Shown here: piece after piece, positions 1-9,124 of the stretch | Numbering within the stretch: position 1 is the first letter of the stretch | Layout of the letters: every line of letters starts with the position of its first letter | Source: Saprospiraceae bacterium | GTDB taxonomy: Bacteria; Bacteroidota; Bacteroidia; Chitinophagales; Saprospiraceae | Length of the DNA: 51,639 nt | Assembly (NCBI GenBank): GCA_020631405.1 | Contig: JAHDHH010000020.1 | Location: 10,245 to 61,883, forward strand | Direction: 5' to 3' | The notes under the pieces: model-generated | Seen by the model: only the letters and a program-made list of their open reading frames with translations | Databases searched by the model: none | Told to the model about the DNA's origin: nothing | Translations under genes and position numbers: made by a program

Positions 1-125
1 GTAAGATGTGAATTAATGACTATAACGTCAGATTAAACCTAGTATATATACTTTGAGTAAGTAATCTTTAAGTGACCACATTGTCAATCTTTCTAATCAC
101 TCATGATAATTAAGCATTGAATACA

Positions 126-3100
126 CTAATCAAGTGATAACTCTGTGCAATACTGCATCAACTGATTATAATTAGAGTCTTTTGACAAGACAGATCTGTC
201 TCCTAGTAAGATAAACTGCTCTTTAGCTCTAGTAATAGCAACATTGAGTTTACGATCTACTCCTTGGGTTGAGAGGCTGACGATCTGCCTAAATTTAGTA
301 GGATGATTGATTGCCGTAGAGAAAATAATAATATCTCTTGCACCACCTTGGTATCTTTCGACAGTATCAATATTGACATTAAGTCTGAACTTGGCTTTAG
401 AGAGATAGTTATTAACTAAGGCAATCTGAGCTCTAAATGGTGTAATAATTCCAATTGAAATCGCATTCACTGAAATGTGTTTAGCCTCAAAATGTTCTTG
501 ATATTGAGTAAGTATTTTGATAATCTGTCTTGCTTGGTCTTCATTTTGGGCCTTGGTAAAATCTTGGTCTGACTCACAATGGACGAATATCATACGCTGC
601 TCAAGGTTACCTGGAAGGTAGTCTGAATCTGGGGCTAGAAGACGTGGAATGCTCGGGATGTATTTGAGATTATTCTGATAAAAGTATGAGTTGACAAAGT
701 TCATAATGTCAACATGCATTCTACCTTGTTCAGAGAGAATGCCAATTGCGTGGTTCCACTTCTTGGTATTGACATTGTTTACCATTCTTTCGAATAGGGA
801 GTTTCTGGTATCGATCAATTGTATCTCATGATTTAGCGCCTCATTGGAAACAGCAGAAGAGACCGCCTGCTGAGTTACTACAGCTGGTAACTGGAGGTGG
901 TCACCTATCAATATCCACTTTGGCACCTTGGGAAGTATGCCGACAAGGAAGGGTTCTAATAGTTGAGAAGCCTCATCTATAATAATAGTGTCAAAATCAA
1001 TGATATCGAAGAGTTGTCTCTTACCCATAATAGAAGATACAGTCCCAACAACAATCTCAGCACTTGTCAAGAGTGCATTGAGTGACTTACGCGAATTGAC
1101 ATCTTGCAATTTGTTACTTAGCAAGTAGTCTTGAAAGTCAGCATGACAACTATATCTCGAGCCAATTCTCAAGAATTTTGTTTGATCTATCTTTTGGTTA
1201 AATAAGGCATGAGATATCTCATCAACTGCTCTATTTGTGAAACTCAGAACTAGTATTTTTTGTGCCTTCTGAGTAGTCAATTCATCAACTATTGACGCAA
1301 GGACCTTTGAAGTCTTCCCTGTGCCAGGTGGACCCCATATTAAGTAGTAATCTTTGGCTGACACTGCTTGCTTGACTATCAATCGTTGATTGTCGGTAAG
1401 TTCATAATCCTGGGTCAGATCAGCAACTTCATATGTATCAGGTGGTCTGAGCCCAAATATCAATTCTCGAATAGGAGGACGAGTCTCAAAAAAACTAAAT
1501 AGGCTTCTATACATCCCATTGAATGAACTATCAATAAGGTCAGGGTCTAGGTGCCAATATTGATACTTGTCGAAGAATACGAGATTCTGCTGACTGTTTC
1601 TCAATCTTAATGTGATCGTCTTTTCGTCAACATAGAGCAAGGTACACTTAAATACCTGGGAAGAAAGCGGCTCTCTAGCTGCTTCAATATGTGGGTAGAG
1701 TACTGCAATGTCACCAGATCGAAACTTAGTCAATTGACTAGTCTCCTCACTTCTATTGAGAATAATCACTGGCTGACCATGCTCGGACTTAATGCTTTCG
1801 ATTTGACAAAACAATATTGAAGAATACTGCATCTTCTTCTCCTCCAATGTGTCACACCACATGGAAGCAAAGCCTCCCCTACTATCCCCTGAAGACGATC
1901 CGATCTTAGCAATGTGATGTTCTCTCGCAATAAAGGCTGTGAACTGCTTGAAATAATCATATTCAAGTGGCGATAATTGCTTTGTCAAATTCTTGATACG
2001 ATGTAAGTCTCTTTTGACAAATCTCCAAGAGTCTGGAATACTGTCTGCATCTAAGAAGGCAAATACATCTTGGTAGTCATCGTCATCAACTCTTGCAAGC
2101 ATGTGCTCAATGACTCTGATGGTATTCCTTATTTGTAGAGCATCATACTGCTGACTCTTAATTGCAGGTGCATACTTGAGGGCTTCATTAGATTGCGAAG
2201 AGTAGAGAATATATGTCTTAGCCTTTGCCTTATTAGGCAAGGTATGTCTAATGAGCAGGTCGTATAATAGGGTTTGGATATAGTGGTTGTGATTAAGACC
2301 ATAGGCATTGGGCTTGTATGGCTTGCCACTCTTAAGCTCCACAATGTCAAAACTTGTCTCTGCATCATCTGCATGGTACAGATCTAGTCTTCCTTGGATC
2401 CCATACTTAGTAGAATAAAAAGAAGGCTCTAGATAACTATTAGTCGAATCTATGCCTACAGCTCCGAACTGATGGGCAACAACCTTCTTCAAATTCTCAA
2501 AATGCTCTCTTGACTTAAGCAAGAGGGCCTTGGCCTCTTCATCATTAAGCTTAGAGATGGCAAGTGGGTGCAAACCGAAGATTTTGTGGGCAATCTCTTT
2601 GAACTCTACATCCACATTGTATATGAGCTCATCTAGAATCATGTTTGCAATATTCCCTAAGATGAGGCTTGGGCTAATCTCAATCGAAACAAACTTCTTA
2701 GTAAGATGGCCAATAGTGTTGGTGCTACCGGCTGTGAAGCATTCTGATATTGCAGTGACATCTACAAGAAAGTCTGAGTCAACAATAAAGGCATCGGGGA
2801 CATACACTCCATTTTCTTTGACCTGTATATTGATTAACGTCAGATTGACAGGAAGGTCTAGGTATTGGTCAATTTCAACAATATTCCTAGTAAAATTTTC
2901 ATTGCGATGTGCCACATTGAACTCCACCTTTCTAAAGAGGTGTGGATCTGACAAGGTATATCCCAATAGAATATTCTTCTCTCTATCAATCTGAACTACG
3001 ATAAATCTTTCGCTTGCAATGAAGTCTACGTACTCTCTGTCAGGCACTTCTATGATAGGCCTATCAATCTTGCTTAATATGTTACTTGAGAGATTTTTAT

Positions 3101-3443
3101 CAACATGTGTTATCCAGGTATATACAATATAGATTCCAAGATCCTTTCTATTAAAGTACTCTTCTATGGTGCCACCTTCGACAAATTTTCGCCAGACATG
3201 ACTGAGATATAGGTCTACGCCAACTATTTTATACGAATTTGCGGCGTAAGTTACCTTACTGAAAAATGTAGAAAATTGAATTTTCTCAATGAGAGTCAAC
3301 TCATTAACTAAGAAGACAAAATATCTTTTGACTTGATCAATCTCTAACTCTTTGTCAGTATTCTGATAAAGAAATTCGAGTTTTGAAACTAAATCACTTA
3401 AAAGTTGATTCTGTGCATTGTGATATTTATCTAATTGTTTCAT
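126..3443 (-). CDS. Dna2-like PD-(D/E)XK nuclease fused to superfamily 1 helicase
   Basis: Predicted DNA nuclease-helicase for replication or repair. The C-terminal half is a superfamily 1B helicase: Walker A GPPGTGKTSK near residue 705, Walker B IIIDEASQ near residue 820, and a late motif AITRAKEQF close to the C-terminus. Upstream lies a PD-(D/E)XK nuclease block of the Cas4/Dna2 type, with GRLDLY followed by DIVELKSGK and a conserved QTLLYDLL helix (about residues 345-405). This order (nuclease, then linker, then UPF1/Dna2-type helicase) matches bacterial Dna2-like proteins. I do not see the four-cysteine iron-sulfur cluster typical of Cas4/Dna2, so it may lack one. An in-frame TTG at 3464 would add seven residues; I prefer the ATG at 3443. 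It is divergent from the next gene with a short shared upstream region. The family call is firm; the substrate is unknown. Confidence 0.85.
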   Translation of the reverse strand: MKQLDKYHNAQNQLLSDLVSKLEFLYQNTDKELEIDQVKRYFVFLVNELTLIEKIQFSTFFSKVTYAANSYKIVGVDLYLSHVWRKFVEGGTIEEYFNRKDLGIYIVYTWITHVDKNLSSNILSKIDRPIIEVPDREYVDFIASERFIVVQIDREKNILLGYTLSDPHLFRKVEFNVAHRNENFTRNIVEIDQYLDLPVNLTLINIQVKENGVYVPDAFIVDSDFLVDVTAISECFTAGSTNTIGHLTKKFVSIEISPSLILGNIANMILDELIYNVDVEFKEIAHKIFGLHPLAISKLNDEEAKALLLKSREHFENLKKVVAHQFGAVGIDSTNSYLEPSFYSTKYGIQGRLDLYHADDAETSFDIVELKSGKPYKPNAYGLNHNHYIQTLLYDLLIRHTLPNKAKAKTYILYSSQSNEALKYAPAIKSQQYDALQIRNTIRVIEHMLARVDDDDYQDVFAFLDADSIPDSWRFVKRDLHRIKNLTKQLSPLEYDYFKQFTAFIAREHHIAKIGSSSGDSRGGFASMWCDTLEEKKMQYSSILFCQIESIKSEHGQPVIILNRSEETSQLTKFRSGDIAVLYPHIEAAREPLSSQVFKCTLLYVDEKTITLRLRNSQQNLVFFDKYQYWHLDPDLIDSSFNGMYRSLFSFFETRPPIRELIFGLRPPDTYEVADLTQDYELTDNQRLIVKQAVSAKDYYLIWGPPGTGKTSKVLASIVDELTTQKAQKILVLSFTNRAVDEISHALFNQKIDQTKFLRIGSRYSCHADFQDYLLSNKLQDVNSRKSLNALLTSAEIVVGTVSSIMGKRQLFDIIDFDTIIIDEASQLLEPFLVGILPKVPKWILIGDHLQLPAVVTQQAVSSAVSNEALNHEIQLIDTRNSLFERMVNNVNTKKWNHAIGILSEQGRMHVDIMNFVNSYFYQNNLKYIPSIPRLLAPDSDYLPGNLEQRMIFVHCESDQDFTKAQNEDQARQIIKILTQYQEHFEAKHISVNAISIGIITPFRAQIALVNNYLSKAKFRLNVNIDTVERYQGGARDIIIFSTAINHPTKFRQIVSLSTQGVDRKLNVAITRAKEQFILLGDRSVLSKDSNYNQLMQYCTELSLD

Positions 3444-3510
3444 TGGAAGAATAAATGTACTCAATATCCAATAATGTGACCAATTAGAATATGTAAGTCA
3501 AAATATTGAA

Positions 3511-4302
3511 ATGAGGTCAAAAATATTAGAATTGTTTGAGTATCGCCATTTAGTGCAGTTGATATCCATGAGTGATATTCAAGAAGGCGACACCTTTTTA
3601 GAGCAACTCATTCTATTGCAAACAGAAATCTACAATTTGGATGCAGTACTAGAGTCTAAGTGGGAGTTGACAGAACAAGACTTTGATATTCATTGGACTA
3701 TATTGTCTTCGAGATTGAGCGGTTTTGGTATTGCAGAGTCATTACACGAGGATTACTTGTCAAATATCAAGACCTACCTTAAGCATGAGCTGATGATGAG
3801 GCAGGGAATAGCTCCAACTGATATAGATCTAGAAGAATATTACTACTATAAGTCATGCGATGTGCAACTCATCAGAAGGATAATCTTAGATGCCAGTCCG
3901 AAGTTGAGGATGATTACAAAGGCTGACGATTGGAGATACTTCGACTATATTACCGAGATTAATGATGATGTGATCGACCTTGTGGAGGACCATGATTCTA
4001 TCAATGGTAATGGAGTGGCATTTCAACTGAATAAGTATGGGTTCAATGAGACTGCTCGTATCTTGAAAGGATTCATTAATGCCTCAGTCGCCTATGGCAA
4101 GGACAAGGTAACTCTAGCAAGAGACAATAGCTTTATTAAGCAAATTAGTAAGTGGACTGACCATGTTGGTAGAGATACGATAATAGCGGTGGATCAGATT
4201 AGTAGCATCTTCCTGCTCAAGAAAATGAACATCAAAGAAAATAAAACGATACAGCTCGTCACTGAGGCTGCCATCGCACATTCAAAAGAAATACAAGTTT
4301 AA
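3511..4302 (+). CDS. Putative class I isoprenoid-synthase-fold protein
   Basis: All-helical protein of 263 residues with no signal peptide or membrane segment. Around residues 150-162 it has EINDDVIDLVED, which fits the DDxxD metal-binding motif on the second aspartate-rich helix of trans-isoprenyl diphosphate synthases. About 40 residues earlier, YYYYKSCDVQLIRR could be the helix that carries the conserved K(S/T). The first aspartate-rich motif is weak or replaced by a glutamate/aspartate stretch near residues 35-50, so activity is uncertain. A second protein with a related motif lies near 45.4-46.1 kb. Immediate neighbours (Dna2-like helicase, OmpA protein) give no pathway clue. The fold is my inference from motif spacing; it could be an unrelated helical protein. 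Confidence 0.5.
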   Translation: MRSKILELFEYRHLVQLISMSDIQEGDTFLEQLILLQTEIYNLDAVLESKWELTEQDFDIHWTILSSRLSGFGIAESLHEDYLSNIKTYLKHELMMRQGIAPTDIDLEEYYYYKSCDVQLIRRIILDASPKLRMITKADDWRYFDYITEINDDVIDLVEDHDSINGNGVAFQLNKYGFNETARILKGFINASVAYGKDKVTLARDNSFIKQISKWTDHVGRDTIIAVDQISSIFLLKKMNIKENKTIQLVTEAAIAHSKEIQV

Positions 4303-4338
4303 CATCTATTTTTTTAAATATTCAAAACGTTCGCAATT

Positions 4339-5823
4339 ATGAATTTATTAGAAATGCTTAATGATCAGATTGGTGATCAATTATCAAAGCATGCAAGTGG
4401 TTTCTTGGGAGAGTCTCCAGATAATGTATCTAATGCACTAGGAGGTATATTCCCAAGTATATTAGGTAAGGTAGCAGACATAGCTCAATCAGGTGATGGA
4501 GCAAAGTCAATATTAGATATGGCAAAAGGAGCAGATGATAGCATCCTTGATGACATAGGAGGACTATTTGGTGGAGGAGTTGACTCTGTCAATAATGTAT
4601 TAGGGTCAGGATCAGGTATGGTCAATGCTATTTTTGGTGGTGGATTAGGTTCTATTATCGACAAGGTAGCTGGACTAAGTGGCTTAAAGAAGAGCTCATC
4701 TTCATCATTAATCAAAATGGCTGCACCATTCCTTATGGGTATGGTAAAGAGAGCAGTAATGCAAAAAGGTCTTGATGCTGTAGGTTTAGGAAAACTTATG
4801 GGTAATCAAAGAAGTTTCGTAGATAAGTTATTACCAGCTGGTCTTGGTAGTGTACTTGGACTTGCTAAAAATGTCATGGGTGGTACTGTAGATGCAGCAT
4901 CAAATGTAGTAGGTGGAACAGTTGACGCTGGCAAGAAAGTAGTAGGTGGCACTGTAGATGCAGCTAAGAATGTTGCAGGAGCAACTATGGATACTGGTAA
5001 GAAGGTAGTAGGCGGTGCAGCTAATGTAGCTGGTGCAGCTGTAGATACTGGCGCTAAAGCTGGGAAGAGTATACTAAAATGGTTATTACCATTATTACTC
5101 GCATTGTTAGCCTTAGGGTTTTTAGGTAGACAAGGGTGTAGTACAGGTATAGATGCAGTGGATAATGCTGCCGCTAAAACCATGAATGCAACTGAAGGAG
5201 CTGTAAACAAAACAGCTGATATGGCAGGTGATGCTGCAGGTGCTGTCGGAGATGTAGCGAAGAAAGGTGCTAATGCAGTTGGAGACGCTGCTGGAGCAGT
5301 AGGTAATGCTGCAGGAAACGTAGTAGATGCAACAGGAAATGTTGTGAAAGGTGCTGCAGGAGCTGTAGCTAGTGCTTTTGGAAATGTAAACGAAGCTGCT
5401 GCAAAGGCATTGAATACAGTTAAGTTTGAAGCTGGTTCTGCTGGATCTAACATGATGTCTTACATCAAGGGTGGATTCAAAGGAGATGGTAAATTCAGAA
5501 TCAAGAATGGCAACTTTGCTACTGGATCTGATGTACTTACTGCTGAGACTAAAAGAGAACTTAACAACCTTACGGCTATCTTAAATGCTTATCCTGATGT
5601 AAACCTAAATGTATCTGGATTTACTGATAGTACTGGAGATGCTGGAAAGAACTTAGATCTATCTGATAGAAGAGCTAAGTCAGTAAAGGCTTATCTAGTA
5701 ACTAAGGGAATAGCTGGAAAAAGAGTTGCTGCGAAGGGATTCGGAGCTGCTAACCCAGTAGCTAGTAATGATACACCTGAAGGTAGAGCAGAAAATAGAA
5801 GAATTGAATTATCTGTGAGATAA
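4339..5823 (+). CDS. DUF937 / Ala-rich repeat / transmembrane / OmpA-domain protein
   Basis: Modular envelope protein of 494 residues. Residues 1-150 resemble DUF937 (glycine- and leucine-rich helices, MNLLEMLNDQIGDQL at the start). Residues about 170-243 are degenerate repeats built on VVGGTVDAAKNV and TGKKV, of the kind seen in LEA-like amphipathic helices. One hydrophobic helix (about 246-264, WLLPLLLALLALGFLG) follows, then a second Ala/Gly-rich repeat block (about 275-365). Residues about 385-494 are an OmpA-type peptidoglycan-binding domain (GFTDSTGD, LSDRRAKSVKAYL, ENRRIEL). There is no N-terminal signal peptide, so the single helix should act as a signal anchor, with DUF937 in the cytoplasm and the OmpA domain in the periplasm. 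That topology is inferred. A strong terminator follows the gene. Confidence 0.85.
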   Translation: MNLLEMLNDQIGDQLSKHASGFLGESPDNVSNALGGIFPSILGKVADIAQSGDGAKSILDMAKGADDSILDDIGGLFGGGVDSVNNVLGSGSGMVNAIFGGGLGSIIDKVAGLSGLKKSSSSSLIKMAAPFLMGMVKRAVMQKGLDAVGLGKLMGNQRSFVDKLLPAGLGSVLGLAKNVMGGTVDAASNVVGGTVDAGKKVVGGTVDAAKNVAGATMDTGKKVVGGAANVAGAAVDTGAKAGKSILKWLLPLLLALLALGFLGRQGCSTGIDAVDNAAAKTMNATEGAVNKTADMAGDAAGAVGDVAKKGANAVGDAAGAVGNAAGNVVDATGNVVKGAAGAVASAFGNVNEAAAKALNTVKFEAGSAGSNMMSYIKGGFKGDGKFRIKNGNFATGSDVLTAETKRELNNLTAILNAYPDVNLNVSGFTDSTGDAGKNLDLSDRRAKSVKAYLVTKGIAGKRVAAKGFGAANPVASNDTPEGRAENRRIELSVR

Positions 5824-5848
5824 TCTGTTTCTAATCTATAAAAGTAAG

Positions 5849-5879
5849 AGGCCGCCAAGTGATTGGTGGCCTTTTTTTT
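5849..5879 (+). terminator. Intrinsic terminator after the OmpA-domain gene
   Basis: A 10-bp stem (AGGCCGCCAA with TTGGTGGCCT, one G-T pair) closes a GTGA tetraloop and runs straight into eight Ts. It lies between two convergent genes. On the minus strand the run after the stem is also fairly T-rich, so it may serve the hydrolase gene as well. Confidence 0.92.
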
Positions 5880-5926
5880 ATTCCAGTAATTCTGTTAATG
5901 TTTGACGTATTACTAGGAATCTAGCA

Positions 5927-6757
5927 TTACACTCTTTTATCAACCCAGTCAGTCATTGTTTTCAGCACATCGACTTTGTCATACGATCTTGAAATCTCAT
6001 GTGCAAGACCTTCCCAAATGTTAAGTGTTTTGTCACTCGAGGCCGCCAAGTCATGCAACATAATACTGCCTTGCTTGTCTGTGATACCATCATCCCCACC
6101 ATGCATAGCTAGGAATGGGATTTTGATTTCAGATAATCTAGTAGCCACACGCTTGGTAGCTCTGAGTAATTGAAATCCCGTTGATGCATAAGTCCCCCCT
6201 CTATAATTATAAGGATCACTATTATATTTTTCTACCTCCTCTGGGACTTTTGACATTCCTTCAGCGGGCAGCTTGGTTGTCTTTAATCTTGGTGCTATAC
6301 GTCCTAAAATTCCTGCAACCTTCTGCAGCATAGGTGATAAGTCTTCAGATATCTTCAGTGCTGCACCTGTAAATACACAACCCTTTACCTGCTTTACTGT
6401 ATCATCTTCAAAATCCATTAAGTACTTTACAGTAATCAATGCTCCAACACTATGGGCATAAATAAAGAAATCATGCTTTGGATTTATATATCTGATGACT
6501 TCCTTTAAATCTTTACAATTGTCATCAAAGTCTGCTAAGTAGCAGTCTTTTCCATCAGATCTTCCGTGTGCCCTATGATCATAGCCAAAAACATTGTATC
6601 CTGCCTTGTTGAATTGCTCCGCTTCCCAATTATACCTTTCAATATGTTCAGCATATCCATGGACGAACAAGATAGTCGCCTTGGGATTATCTATCATCCA
6701 AGATACATTGTACAGTTTGGTATTGTCCTTTGTAGTGATCTGATAGGTATGCTTCAT
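5927..6757 (-). CDS. Alpha/beta hydrolase, monoacylglycerol-lipase-like
   Basis: Cytoplasmic alpha/beta hydrolase of the serine aminopeptidase S33 / monoglyceride lipase group, 276 residues, the usual length. Visible marks are the oxyanion-region HGYAEHIERY near residue 34, YDHRAHGRSDG before the nucleophile elbow, the elbow AHSVGA with Ser about residue 103, an acid in GGDDGITD, and the final histidine in LAHEIS near residue 253, giving a complete Ser-Asp-His triad. The family hydrolyses ester bonds in monoacylglycerols or related lipids; the real substrate cannot be read from sequence. It lies a few bases downstream of the yqeY-like gene on the same strand and probably shares its transcript. 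Confidence 0.88.
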   Translation of the reverse strand: MKHTYQITTKDNTKLYNVSWMIDNPKATILFVHGYAEHIERYNWEAEQFNKAGYNVFGYDHRAHGRSDGKDCYLADFDDNCKDLKEVIRYINPKHDFFIYAHSVGALITVKYLMDFEDDTVKQVKGCVFTGAALKISEDLSPMLQKVAGILGRIAPRLKTTKLPAEGMSKVPEEVEKYNSDPYNYRGGTYASTGFQLLRATKRVATRLSEIKIPFLAMHGGDDGITDKQGSIMLHDLAASSDKTLNIWEGLAHEISRSYDKVDVLKTMTDWVDKRV

Positions 6758-6763
6758 GGTGTA

Positions 6764-7210
6764 CTAAGCTAACAATTTTTTGACAATTGCACTAATAGAC
6801 TTACCATCTGCCTTACCCGCCAACTTGCCACTAGCCATACCCATGACCTTACCCATATCTTTCATGCTACTAGCTCCTGTAGTCTTAATAATCTCAGCTA
6901 TAATAGGTTCAAGCTCTGCTTCGGACAGTTGAGCTGGAAGGTATTTTTTTATAATTGCCAACTCCTCCTTCTCAACAGCTGATAGGTCTTCCCTGCCCTG
7001 CTTATCGAATATGTCTATGGAGTCCTCTCTTTGCTTGGCTAGTTTTTGGAGGATCTTAATCTCACCAGCTTCGTCCATTTCCTTATTAGTACCATCAGTC
7101 TTAGCGAGTAGTAATGCTGATTTAATAGCTCTGATACCTCTTAGTGCAGCCTTATCCTTACTCTTCATTGCTGCTTTAAGGTCTTGCATGATTTGTGTCT
7201 CAAGATTCAT
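6764..7210 (-). CDS. GatB/YqeY domain protein
   Basis: Small cytoplasmic protein of 148 residues that matches the YqeY family over its whole length: an N-terminal helical part (LKAAMKSKDKAALRGIRAIK) and a C-terminal helical domain with KKYLPAQLSEAEL and MKDMGKVMG followed by GKADGKSIS. The C-terminal domain is related to the tail of GatB, the subunit of tRNA-dependent amidotransferase, but stand-alone YqeY proteins have no settled function. The start codon lies inside the 3' end of rsmA (11-bp overlap), so the two are probably translationally coupled. Confidence 0.93.
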   Translation of the reverse strand: MNLETQIMQDLKAAMKSKDKAALRGIRAIKSALLLAKTDGTNKEMDEAGEIKILQKLAKQREDSIDIFDKQGREDLSAVEKEELAIIKKYLPAQLSEAELEPIIAEIIKTTGASSMKDMGKVMGMASGKLAGKADGKSISAIVKKLLA

Positions 7211-7988
7211 TCTTGTGTAATAGTATTTTGTTAGTTAATATTCCAAAGTCTTCGATAGTCATTTGCTCTGGACGTCTAGTCAGCATTTCGTCTTGAAGCA
7301 GTTCACCTTCGAATATGAGGCTCTTCAGTGTATTCTTCATCATCTTGCGTCGCTGACTAAATGCTAAACCTACAACTGTCTTAAAAAGTTTCTCCTTAAA
7401 TATCGGCTTGATAACTTTCTTCCTATCCAGCCTAATTACTGCAGAATGGACCTTAGGTGGTGGGTTGAACGAGCCTGGAGAGATTTTAATCAGTCTTTTT
7501 CCTGTGTACTTTGCCTGAGTCAGTACGGAGAGTTTACTGTAAGACTTAGTTCCCTCTGTTTCCAACACTCTATCTGCCATCTCTCTCTGAAACATACCAA
7601 CCATAGCTGGAATCAAGTCATATTGATAGAGCATCTGAATAACTATCTGTGAAGATATATTATATGGAAAGTTGCCCGCAAGGATGAATGGTTCTCCATC
7701 GAATATCTCTCTCAAGTTGACCTTGAGGATATTGGCTTTGATGATTTGCTCAGGCTTGACTATAGACTCACTCAATAATACCTCAACCATGTCTTCATCG
7801 ATTTCGACTACTTTGAGGTTGATGTCATGCTGTGTAAGGTACTTAGTGAGTACTCCTCTACCAGGACCAATTTCTAAGACATTCTTAGTGTACTGACCTG
7901 CAGCATCAATAATATATCCAGCAATTTGCTCAACAAGATTCATGTTGACCAAGAAGTGCTGACCATATTTCTTTTTAGCGAATTGCAT
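7200..7988 (-). CDS. rsmA: 16S rRNA dimethyladenosine transferase RsmA (KsgA)
   Basis: Dimethylates two adjacent adenosines in the 3' terminal hairpin of 16S rRNA, using S-adenosylmethionine, late in 30S subunit assembly. The N-terminus KKKYGQHFLVN is diagnostic. The SAM-binding loop EIGPGRGVLT lies near residues 35-45 and the catalytic NFPYN motif near residue 105. Length (262 residues) is normal. I start at the ATG at 7988 because the family begins there; a longer reading frame upstream would add a hydrophobic stretch the family does not have. It is divergent from pdxA across a short shared promoter region, the order seen in many Bacteroidota. Confidence 0.96.
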   Translation of the reverse strand: MQFAKKKYGQHFLVNMNLVEQIAGYIIDAAGQYTKNVLEIGPGRGVLTKYLTQHDINLKVVEIDEDMVEVLLSESIVKPEQIIKANILKVNLREIFDGEPFILAGNFPYNISSQIVIQMLYQYDLIPAMVGMFQREMADRVLETEGTKSYSKLSVLTQAKYTGKRLIKISPGSFNPPPKVHSAVIRLDRKKVIKPIFKEKLFKTVVGLAFSQRRKMMKNTLKSLIFEGELLQDEMLTRRPEQMTIEDFGILTNKILLHKNES

Positions 7989-7997
7989 TGTATACAG

Positions 7998-8005
7998 CAA
8001 AAGTA
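7998..8005 (-). promoter_or_regulatory. Candidate -7 promoter box for rsmA
   Basis: Read on the minus strand this is TACTTTTG, matching the Bacteroidota -7 consensus TAnnTTTG. It lies only about 10 bases before the rsmA start codon, which would give a very short leader. I see no convincing -33 TTTG at the right distance. Confidence 0.35.
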
Positions 8006-8057
8006 ACAAAAAGAATAGGCCACCTAGAGTAACTGCCACTTTACCTGCTTTTATTTC

Positions 8058-8065
8058 TATCTTTG
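8058..8065 (+). promoter_or_regulatory. Candidate -7 promoter box for pdxA
   Basis: TATCTTTG fits TAnnTTTG and lies 30 bases before the pdxA ATG at 8096. The -33 element is not clear. It supports the ATG start over an upstream TTG at 8063, which falls inside this box. Confidence 0.42.
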
Positions 8066-8095
8066 CCGTCTAACAATGACAATTATCACAAGAGT

Positions 8096-9124
8096 ATGAG
8101 AAAGTATAAGATAGGGATTTCGATGGGAGATATTAATGGGATTGGTCCAGAGGTAATACTTAAGGCCCTAGACAATAGATCTATCCTAAAACACATCACA
8201 CCTATCATCTACGGATCAGGCAAGGTCCTAGCCTATCACAAAAACATGCTCAAGAATGTGGAGACCTCATTCATCAATACTAAGGATGTTGAGAATGCTT
8301 CGTTTAGCAAGGTCAATGTCATTTCTTGTGGTGATGACAATGTCCAAATTAATCTAGGCAAGCCCACAGAGGAGTCCGGCAAGTTTGCTGTTGACTCACT
8401 AGAGAAAATGGGGCAAGATGCTAAGGATGGCAAACTAGATGCCATCGTAACTGCACCCATCAATAAGCATGCTATGCAGTTAGCTGGCTGGAAGTATCCT
8501 GGGCATACTGAATTTTTCGGTGATGTGTTTGGGGTCAAGGACCAGCTGATGTTTATGGTCTCTGAGTCTCTCAAAGTAGCTACAGTGAGTGGCCACGTGC
8601 CGTTAAGTAAGGTAGGAGATGCGATCACTAAAGAAAAAATAGAAGCTAAAATCAGACTCCTGCATGACTCACTCAAAGTGGATTTTGGTGTCGAAAAACC
8701 CCTTATTGGAATCTTAGGCCTCAATCCTCATGCTGGAGATGATGGCACTCTTGGTACCGAAGAGAATGACATCCTTAAACCACTACTGACTGAATTGAAG
8801 AAGAAAGGCATGTTAGTCTCAGGGCCATATCCTGCTGATGGGTTCTTTGGTAGTAGCCAATTCGGGAAGGTAGACGGTATCCTAGCTATGTACCACGACC
8901 AAGGTCTTATTCCTTTCAAAGCACTGACATTTAATGATGGAGTGAATTATACTGCAGGACTACCCATAGTCCGAACATCTCCAGACCACGGAACTGCCTA
9001 TGATCTTGTAGGTAAGAACCAAGCCAATCCAAAGTCATTCAGACAAGCCATCTATGCAGCACTTGATATTTCGAGAAGTAGGATGGAACATAAGGATGCG
9101 AATGCAAACCCAATAAAAAAATAA
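8096..9124 (+). CDS. pdxA: 4-hydroxythreonine-4-phosphate dehydrogenase PdxA
   Basis: Oxidises 4-phosphohydroxy-L-threonine with NAD in the DXP-dependent route to pyridoxal 5'-phosphate. The N-terminus KIGISMGDINGIGPEV is the family signature. Metal-ligand histidines are visible in the PGHTEFFGD and NPHAGDDG segments and in MYHDQGLIPFK, followed by a SPDHGTA motif near the C-terminus. The length (342 residues) is normal. I chose the ATG at 8096 because it places the signature right at the N-terminus and has a -7-like box just upstream. The stop codon touches the left arm of a long inverted repeat. Confidence 0.95.
   Translation: MRKYKIGISMGDINGIGPEVILKALDNRSILKHITPIIYGSGKVLAYHKNMLKNVETSFINTKDVENASFSKVNVISCGDDNVQINLGKPTEESGKFAVDSLEKMGQDAKDGKLDAIVTAPINKHAMQLAGWKYPGHTEFFGDVFGVKDQLMFMVSESLKVATVSGHVPLSKVGDAITKEKIEAKIRLLHDSLKVDFGVEKPLIGILGLNPHAGDDGTLGTEENDILKPLLTELKKKGMLVSGPYPADGFFGSSQFGKVDGILAMYHDQGLIPFKALTFNDGVNYTAGLPIVRTSPDHGTAYDLVGKNQANPKSFRQAIYAALDISRSRMEHKDANANPIKK

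Noticed and set aside
2530-2994. A 154-codon plus-strand frame opposite the Dna2-like gene.
   Set aside because: Fully inside a well-supported gene on the other strand, with no domain pattern of its own.
126-3443. Cas4-like nuclease as evidence of a CRISPR system.
   Set aside because: The nuclease is fused to a Dna2-type helicase, and no cas gene or array is present.
4806-5453. A 215-codon open frame on the minus strand, rich in Ala, Pro and Thr.
   Set aside because: It is the reverse of the Ala/Gly-rich repeats of the OmpA-domain gene; long antisense frames are expected over such GCN/GGN-rich repeats.
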